Source: Agrocybe praecox
Taxonomy: Eukaryota > Basidiomycota > Agaricomycetes > Agaricales > Agrocybaceae
Assembly (NCBI GenBank): GCA_964017145.1
Contig: CAXHKQ010000197.1
Location: 99,473-163,472, forward strand
Length of the DNA stretch: 64,000 bases
Direction of reading: 5' to 3'
In this document: piece after piece, positions 57,015 to 64,000 of the stretch
Position numbering within the stretch: the stretch's first letter is position 1
Layout of the letters: each line of letters begins with the position of its first letter
The notes under the pieces: model-generated
What the model saw: the letters and a program-made list of their open reading frames with translations, nothing else
What the model was told of the DNA's origin: nothing
Database searches by the model: none
Position numbers and translations under genes: made by a program

Positions 57015-60000
57015 CTACTCGGTATTTGAGTCGTTCGTCGTTCCGACATGATTCTTGGTGAAGGGTTTGTTCCTCATTTTGGGCTGCGGAATTTCACAAG
57101 GAGAATTGGCTCAGAACAACTGGAACAAGTCAAAGGCAAGAAGTACTATACCGGTGCGTAAGAATTATCCAGATTGATGACTTTCGTTGCGGCAAGAGAT
57201 GAATTTTTCAAAACAAGAGTAAGTTTCGCGCTTCGAGCGGCCATTGTTGAAGGTCCCGGCCCAGCGACTGCATTGTGCCATCAAATGACTCATGAGTAAT
57301 CATGGATAAGAGAGGCGGATGACGAGCCGATGAATGAACATTACCTGTGATGCAGTTGCTGCTTTTGCTTTTGCTCTCGGTACGGGTTTGATCCTTGGTA
57401 TTTGAGGCTGAAAATTATAATTAGCACACATAATAACTGGAAGCAGAGCGAAGAAACAAACGGTGGCGTTGCGAGCTATCAAGCTCTTCATTATGATATC
57501 ATCCATGCTCCCACTTTCGGTGTTGCTGTTGAAAAGAGACCCATACGCCCTGCTTAAATGACGGACATCCTCAGCTTCTATATCGGTAATGGTAAGGTCC
57601 TTGGAGATTAATAAGGAAATTGCGTGGGGGACGACAACATAAGTGATTATGTCAGTAAGGCCTGTTGCGCTAAGGTGCATGTACGCGTTAAAGTCCTTGA
57701 ACCATTCCACCTGGAGAAATCGTTCTAGTTGTCCAGCGTGCACGTTAGTGGTGGTCGTGTAATGCTCTTCAATTCCGTTGGCCTGGCTGCGAGCGCCTAC
57801 AATGACGTCCTCCAACACAACTTGGAATTCGGACAGCAAGTTGTCGGATATGTCATCGGGAAGAATATATTGCATATAAGCAAGAACGATTCCGTAACCT
57901 TCATCACCGTAACTAGAAAGCAATTAGATAAGGATCATAAATAGAAGATGCTCGCGACTCACTATCCACCATGTGTAGTATCGTACATTGTCGAAAGCTT
58001 GCTGAGGTTGTTTTGTTGTAAGAATGTTCTGAGAGAGCAGTTTGTCGTCTTCAAGACACGGAGAAATGTTGCCCAGGCTGGGCAGCCCTTTAAAACAATA
58101 TCATTTGAAAGGATACTAACAATATCATCTTTGAGTGCTTCAAGACGGGCCTGAATCTCGGAGAAATTAATTTCGAGCGGCCATCCATTCTCGTGGGCAT
58201 ATCTGGACGATGCTTCGGATTCGCTTTCTAGGTTGATGTGATGATGAATATCTTGCGCTGCGATAGAAAGGTTGGCCGGTTTGGTTTTCGCATTTCTATG
58301 TTTCGTAACAAGTTTCTTGTGGGTGTCGAATAACGTCACGAGTTTTGTCGAAAGAGGTTCGCACGCATAATGCGTATTCTCGCAACCTACCAGAGGGCAC
58401 ATAAGCGCCTTCTATATGTACAAAAATCAGCTATGCAGATGGTTCATGACGGATTGCACACTTACCTTGGGTTTCTTTGTTGTCAATTTGTCAGAGGCAG
58501 TGTTCTTTGACTTGTGTTTTCCGTCCGCCTTGTTCTTGATAGGATTGACGATTTCTGCAGGCGATGGTTTGTTGCCCGAAGCCTTTGCAGGAACATTTTG
58601 CATCGTAGCTTGACGTTTTGGCCGCTTCTTGCTTTCTTGGTTATTGCCTTCTTCACTTGCGCCCATATCTGATTTCCGCTTTAGAGGAATCACCTTTTTG
58701 GTTCCGATGTCTTCGTCTTCGTCCTCATCTGCGTCGCCTTTGTTAGCAGCTCCAATGTCTTCGTCCTCGTCCTCATCTGCATGGCCTTTGTTGGTGGTTT
58801 GGACGTTCTTGGCCTCGACCTCAACCCCATCGTCACCCTTGTCTGCGGAGGCTTCTTCGTCTGAACTGGCCTGAGTGCCCTCACCATCGTCTTCTGCATT
58901 TCCGGCTTGTTGGATATCAAATCCCTTATCTTCGTCATCACTGGGGTGGATAACCTTTCTCCCACGTTTTGTTACCACAGGTTCGTCCAACTCGTCCTCA
59001 TCCTCATCTTCGCCGCTTGTTTGAATACCATTCCCAGCCCAAGCAATTGCTTTTTGACGCATCTTTGAATTTGCAACTCGTTTTTCTTTGGCCTTGGCAG
59101 CGAGATCAATGTGTTTCGGGCGCTGTTCATTACGATATCAGAGACCGATTACAAGAAATAAGTTCAATCTTACACCTACCGTGGCAGTACTAGGCTTCGA
59201 AGGTGCTCTAACCACTTTTGCGGTAGTATTCTTCTTTTTCTGAATTAATAGAATATTAGAGTACTTTCAAACGCAGTGTACAATGTATGATACTGTACCG
59301 GTGGTATTCCAACTTCTGCCTGACTCTCTGCTCCACTGTTCTCTTCGTCAGGTATGTCCTCTTCGTCCTTCGAGGAACTCTTGCTGTGGGTATTGGGTGG
59401 AAGTACTGTTGGTTTAACCTTCTTGTACTTTGCAAGGCTTTCGAGGGCTCCTCGAAAAGCGGCACTGGTGGTTTGAAGGTATTGTTTAGCCATGGCATCA
59501 ATTGGCCATAGAGATCGATAAAGGTTAAGGATGGGAACATCCTTCGCAATCTGGAGATGAGAAATCAGTAATCAATTAGGTCTAAATAAATAGCATATAT
59601 GCTACCTTTTCCTTCATCGCCGTAAATTTCGCAGTATCTTGCATTCTAATGGTCTTCGTGAAGTCAAGATATGTACTGGCTCTGGCACGGAAAACCCTCT
59701 AAAATGTCTTTGAGTTGAGAAAACATGCATATATGTATCACGAAAGACTCACGCGTATGAGATTGTAGTGTTCGCATTCGATACCCATTGCTTCAACAAT
59801 ATTGTATCCCTGACTTCGTCCAGCTTGTCCTTTTGGCTTTTCAATCAACGGCTGGGTCGCCTTGCCCAGCGCTTTCCTCTGCTTTTCTATAAATACCGGC
59901 ACGGGGCCAATGTCAGCGATCGTAAGATTTAGTAGTCACGTCGACATACTGATCACTTCCTCTTTTTGTTGGAGCTTTAATGAGAGTGCATTATATGCCG

Positions 60001-60058
60001 CTAATGTGATAAACCCTTCCGGAACTGAAGCTGGGTTGTTTTTCTCTTTGTGTGGCAT
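57015..60058 (-). CDS. Large acidic nuclear-type protein
   Basis: Minus-strand exons are 60058-59950, 59886-59753, 59698-59606, 59550-59299, 59239-59180, 59122-58466, 58411-57963, 57912-57462, 57407-57345, then probably 57267-57152 and 57083-57015. The first nine join perfectly in frame (756 codons). The N-terminus (VPEGFITLAAYNALSLKLQQ) is helical. A conserved-looking block has RARASTYLDFTKTIRMQD, then LYRSLWPIDAMAKQYLQTT. The middle is strongly acidic with Lys-rich patches (SGEDEDEDELDEP, KKRPKRQ), typical of nuclear proteins, and holds a repeat of NKG(H/D)ADEDEDEDIG. The C-terminal half is globular. The junction from exon 9 to the last two exons is one base out of phase, so the end may be damaged or mis-modelled. 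The family seems common but uncharacterised in Agaricomycetes. Confidence 0.7.
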
Positions 60059-60291
60059 TATTGGGAGACAGGTGGAGGAGGAGATGGGAGGAAAGAATTA
60101 TGGGTCGCGAGGATGCAAGTACATTCCTTAAATGGAAGCACGTGATCGCTGTTAGAACTGGCATAGTGCGAAGGTAATAACCATTATTGCTGCCAGGGTT
60201 CGCCAATTAGAAACGCTGTCGAAGAGGCTATAAGAATGAAGCGAACAGAGAAAAGAACTTCGCAGAGAAATACAAAAAATATGACTCTCAC

Positions 60292-60573
60292 ATAACTTGA
60301 AACCATCGATTGACATTCAAACTTATGTCGCGGTTCGACGTAGGTTGCCAGTTGGAAGGAAGGAAGGTCAGCGAACTCGAAAAGCGCCTTGCGCTGCTTG
60401 TTGAACTCGACGGCTTCTTTGTGTTGCTTCTCGCGCTGTTAAAGGGTTATCATTTTATGAACACGAATGGATAAAGTAAAGTAAACGCGACACACGATGA
60501 TCTTATCCCTCGTATCCCTCGCCTCTTTCTCGCTCGCTACCCATGCGCCTACGTTGTTCGCTGCTGCTTCGGG
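60292..60573 (-). CDS. Two internal exons of an unidentified protein
   Basis: Minus-strand exons 60573-60496 (78 nt) and 60435-60292 (144 nt) have GT/AG borders and join in phase: AAANNVGAWVASEKEARDTRDKII, then REKQHKEAVEFNKQRKALFEF and ADLPSFQLATYVEPRHKFE. The protein is charged and probably helical. A 3' exon after CTTATAG near 60235 would stop within a few residues. No upstream ATG exon was found, so the gene is partial or broken. I do not recognise it. Confidence 0.4.
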
Positions 60574-60959
60574 CTAGGCTTTATATTTGAGGAGATCTGT
60601 GAAATGCAAGGTAAGGTGGGTATTTTAGTATTAGGTATTGAGGAGGGGCCTCGAGGGAAGAAAAGAAAAAGAACAAAGAGGAGACGAAAAGAAAAACGTC
60701 ACAACAGGCAATCCCCAGGTCATCAGGACAGAATATCCTGCAGAGTTACCGTGCCGTTCGTATTTGAAGGGGTGTTTTCTTTTTGGGAAAAAGACGGAGA
60801 CAGAGACGGCACGAATGAAGGAAAGAAACGTCCTGACGACCGAGAGAAGTAAAAGAAGTGAAAAGATGAAAGTCCGGGCGTGCAGTGGACGGCGATGACA
60901 ACGACACCAACACCAACAGTGTGTATGTGGAGAGTAAAAAGAAAAAAAAGAAAACACAC

Positions 60960-61082
60960 CTCACTAGCCAAAATACCCCTCGCATCATCCAACAACATCT
61001 CCTTTACCCCGGAGTCGAGCACGATACTCTCCATGGGGTGTTTATGCCTCGAGTCCGTCCACCTCCACAAGCCATGTACGTC
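60960..61082 (-). pseudogene. BCS1-like AAA-ATPase fragment
   Basis: A minus-strand segment reads LWRWTDSRHKHPMESIVL, then DSGVKEMLLDDARGILASE before a GTGTGT donor. This matches the linker just before the Walker A motif in BCS1-type mitochondrial AAA proteins, which in Agaricomycetes form a large paralogous family. No Walker A, Walker B or transmembrane segment follows or precedes within reach, so only one exon-sized relic is present. Confidence 0.5.
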
Positions 61083-61239
61083 GGCGAAGTATATCTAGAT
61101 ACGATGAATCGCCGCGGCTTAATTAGGCGCCGACCCTGGTAAGGCCACTTGTGCAGAAGATAAGAATAGTTTTACGCGTTGCTAAATAGAAGATATATAA
61201 GCAAGCTGAGAGTTGAGGTGAGTGAAGAATTGGCGTGGA

Positions 61240-63615
61240 AGAAAGATAGGAAACTTACCAGGCTGTATCCAGAATCAGCCATCTCGAGCTGCGCCTGAAG
61301 ACGACGACCGACGAGAGAGGTCTAATTTCGAAAGACGGCGTGTAAGTGGTGAAGGAGCGCCTTCGTCTTCGCTGAAGAGAACAATGAGAATACAACAAAA
61401 TAAAAGAGAATATGACAACGAACCTATCACTCCATCCAAAGCCCAGTAGTCAACCCAATACCGCCTCTGAGCAGTCGACCATCACGATGACGGACACGAC
61501 ACATAGGGGTATTAATATCGTCTTTCATGATACCCGACTTAGTCATCATAGAAGCTTTCAAACAATCAGCAAAGAAAATAAAACAGAGAAAAGCAACGCA
61601 CTATTCGAAGCAACATTCATGATACTCCCCGGTCTTCCAGAAGCATCGAGAGGTGTACCATCTCTAGAAGGCAACAACTTTGAATGAGGCGACAGCAACC
61701 CATGGCGAACCATCAAGTGTCTGCAAGAAAACACGAGATAAAAATGCAAAAGAAAATAAAGAAAACTAACGGCAAAGGGGTGTGCAAATCAAGACTCGAA
61801 TCCGAATCGCCCTCACCCTCCAATACCCTCTCCAGCTCATACCCCGGCACACTCTCCACTGTCATCGACGACGACGGGATCCCATCATCCATCACCCTCC
61901 TCCCTATGCTCGTCGTCATCTTCTTCCTCGCCGGTAAACTCCCATGAGACTTGACTCTCTGCCTCAGATGTGGGTGACTCCCGGCTGCTCGTCGTCGCCG
62001 TTGTAGGTGGTAAAGACGCAACACTCGTCGTTACACTAGCATACCCCCCCCTCGGCACTCCACGCGCTCCCAAAACTCCCCACCGACTCGCGACTCCACG
62101 CGCTACTCGCACTCAACACCGACTCCGAGTCGCGGCTCGTTCCATCAGCACCAGCACTACTACTCGCAGTCGAATACTTGCTCGACCTCCTCGACCTGCT
62201 CCCCGCCACCGACGAGAGGAGGATAAGCTGCTCGTGCTCCGATATCCTCGACGGACCTGGAACAGGCGGAGGGGGCGTCAATGACGGTCCTGTAGGTGGG
62301 GGGGTTGGTGCTCCCGCTTCCTGGCGTGGGCATGCCATTGGCACCGGCGAGTAAACTCAGCCCAGCACTCGCAGGTGTCGTGGGCGTCGGCGGGATGTGT
62401 GTTGGCGGGACAGGAAAAGCCTCCAAGAGGAGAGGGACAACGAGCGGGCGTTTGGAATTGGAAAGACGGGGTGGCATTAGTGATATCGTTTCTGAATGTG
62501 TATATCCCGATGCCAATGTCAATGTCGATTTGAGCGTTGAAGCCGATTCCTGGACCAGACATATTGCCCAATGAACGGGCAACAGCAAATGTTTGAGGCG
62601 AAGGATGGGTTCGAACGGTCTCGTTTCGGTGGTCTAGATATCCTGGTTGTGGCTGTGGTGGTGGTGCGGAGAGATATTTTGCTCCTGCTGTCGTTGCTGG
62701 ACGACGTTATACCCATGATGGACCGAATCTCGTAGGCGCGTCGCTGGATGACACGTCGCTGTAAGTCTATCAGAGAAAAAGAGAGAAAACAAGGATTAGT
62801 TTAGTTTGTAATGAGTGTAAAATGAACGTACCTTTGTTACTATCGCCCGAATCACGATTGCTCGAAGGAGAACAATGATCAAAGGGACGTTGACTGATGA
62901 TACAGCGCCGTGATGATGATGTACGAGCTGGCGTTTGTATTGACTGCGTCAGAGTATAGCTTTGGTCATGAACCTGGCAACGATGGATAGCATCAGGATA
63001 GAAACTAGTAGAAACATAGTATAGGTCAGCTTGACATGAACAACGAAGAGGCAGCACATTACCTATGTTCATTGATATGCCCTATGATATAGCCCATGGG
63101 TTACTCGTCGCAGAACCTCCACTTCGACTGGTCAACATAGTTGGACTCTTCGTCGTCTCGTGCGTCGTTGAATCTACGATTGGACTCGGACCCGATACCG
63201 CCCACCATGTCGTTGAGCAGTTCGAAGTTCAACCCCTCCCCTGTAAATGAAAGTTCGGATGTTTGAGAGTATGAAGAGTTGCAGTAGGAGCCGTCGTACG
63301 ATTGATTATGGTGCTGCTGATGAAGATGTTGGATATTAGGACTGTTGTGGCCTGATCCTAGATGACTGTTACTGGAATTGTGAATGTCGTTGTCGTCGAC
63401 GATGACAATGTCGATATTGTCAAAGTTCGGCACTGAGTCGAGGAAAGGTGGCAAGGTTAACGGATCGTGGTGGTCGTACTGGTGATTATTGACGTTAAAA
63501 GGTGAGTCTGGGTCGAACTCTAGCTGATGTTGAGGAGACGGCGAAGCGGGCCGGAGACGAGTGTTGAAAGAGAAGGCCCAGACCTTTCAGCGTTTCCACT
63601 TCCGAACAACTCATG
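61240..63615 (-). pseudogene. Ser/Asn/His-rich protein gene, frameshifted
   Basis: Minus-strand frames read like one low-complexity regulatory-type protein. An ATG at 63613-63615 opens SCSEVETLKGLGLLF. A shifted frame (about 63560-63110) has FDPDSPFNVNNHQYDHHD, HNSSNSHLGSGHNSPNIQ and TSELSFTGEGLNFELL. Later parts are about 62570-62280 (SGPGIGFNAQIDIDIGIG), 62480-62300 (AFPVPPTHIPPTPTTPASAG), 62300-62050 (SRSRRSSKYSTASSSAGADG), 62030-61890 (SSRESPTSEAESQVSWEF, then acidic) and 61885-61770 (ESVPGYELERVLEGEGDSD). Frames shift several times without splice signals. No DNA-binding domain was seen. The composition resembles fungal transcription factors; function is unknown. Confidence 0.35.
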
Positions 63616-64000
63616 ACGGTATGTCTAAACCACATAATCATCTTCGTTGATGAACTCGGTTCTTGCATACTCAGTGCTGCGGTCTATTATTGCGTATTGG
63701 CCCCTCGTCTTAACGCGACCAACAACGTTCTGAACTGTTCGAAGGTCCGTAGCTATTATCGATCTATTTTGTGGTCAGATTCTACCTTCAATGTACTAGA
63801 TTCAATACAATACGTATCTTATTTTGTAATTCCATAATTGATGTACTAGAGAAACCACGCGCACTAAGTCGGTCCTCGTTGAAATATGCTATACAAGATA
63901 TGGATGGTCAGATAGAAATATCCTGGGGATACGTTCGGACGTTACACTCACCGAGCTCACATTGTTATTCTCAGGTTCGTGCTGGCGTTTCTCCTGAATT
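63616..64000. other. No gene seen at right edge
   Basis: A 74-codon plus-strand frame (63613-63837) is not convincing. The stretch may hold the promoter of the minus-strand Ser/Asn-rich gene. A gene entering from the right cannot be excluded. Confidence 0.35.

Noticed and set aside
58629..58874. Ser-rich plus-strand frame
   Set aside because: Complement of the acidic GAT/GAC-rich region of the minus-strand gene.
60292..61082. Linking the BCS1-like fragment and the two downstream exons into one gene
   Set aside because: The downstream exons do not match any part of BCS1 and no exon with Walker motifs lies between them.
1..64000. CRISPR arrays, prokaryotic operons, rRNA genes, telomere repeats
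   Set aside because: None seen. The window is eukaryotic, with short spliceosomal introns throughout, and no TTAGGG-type array is present.

Overview
The window reads as gene-poor, repeat-rich nuclear DNA of a filamentous basidiomycete, most likely an Agaricomycete. The evidence is genes cut by many introns of about 50-60 nt with GT...AG borders, several divergent F-box proteins, an Agaricomycete-type kinase-like protein, a DUF6697-like protein, and hAT transposons with 8-bp target duplications. No rRNA, CRISPR, prokaryotic operon or telomere repeat was seen.

Layout. 1-3.2 kb: the 3' end of an unidentified gene, then a complete but dead hAT element (486-3200). 3.2-7.4 kb: an intact kinase-like gene (4490-6391) and a decayed membrane-protein remnant. 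7.5-9.4 kb: a hAT-type MITE nested inside another, followed by two fold-back repeats. 9.4-14.4 kb: mostly non-coding, with a broken Ser-rich gene and a G19 run. 14.4-22.5 kb: a ten-exon coiled-coil gene with tandemly duplicated mini-exons (14977-16601), a broken copy of proteasome subunit RPN7, an F-box gene and decayed multi-exon genes. 24-33 kb: a broken MFS transporter, a 345-codon ORF like the C-terminus of multicopy fungal helicase-like proteins, F-box remnants, and a dead SDR reductase beside a better-preserved second copy. 33.9-35.2 kb: a TIR element containing a 29-bp perfect palindrome. 35.8-44.5 kb: remnants of an RWD protein, an aminotransferase and proteasome subunit RPN6, plus an intact small membrane protein. 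45.9-56.5 kb: an F-box gene, a broken DUF6697-like gene, a 221-bp palindromic MITE, a broken malate synthase and a broken coiled-coil gene. 57-63.6 kb: a long, mostly intact acidic protein gene, a few exons of an unidentified gene, a BCS1-like fragment and a decayed Ser/Asn-rich gene.

The dominant theme is decay. At least ten recognisable host-gene copies carry frameshifts, internal deletions or in-frame stops while keeping their introns. They are therefore DNA-level duplicates rather than retrocopies. Only about five loci look able to encode full proteins, and nothing indicates that they share a pathway. The window looks like an accessory or duplicated region that collects gene fragments and small transposons. 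Exon coordinates were inferred by eye from splice signals and reading frame.
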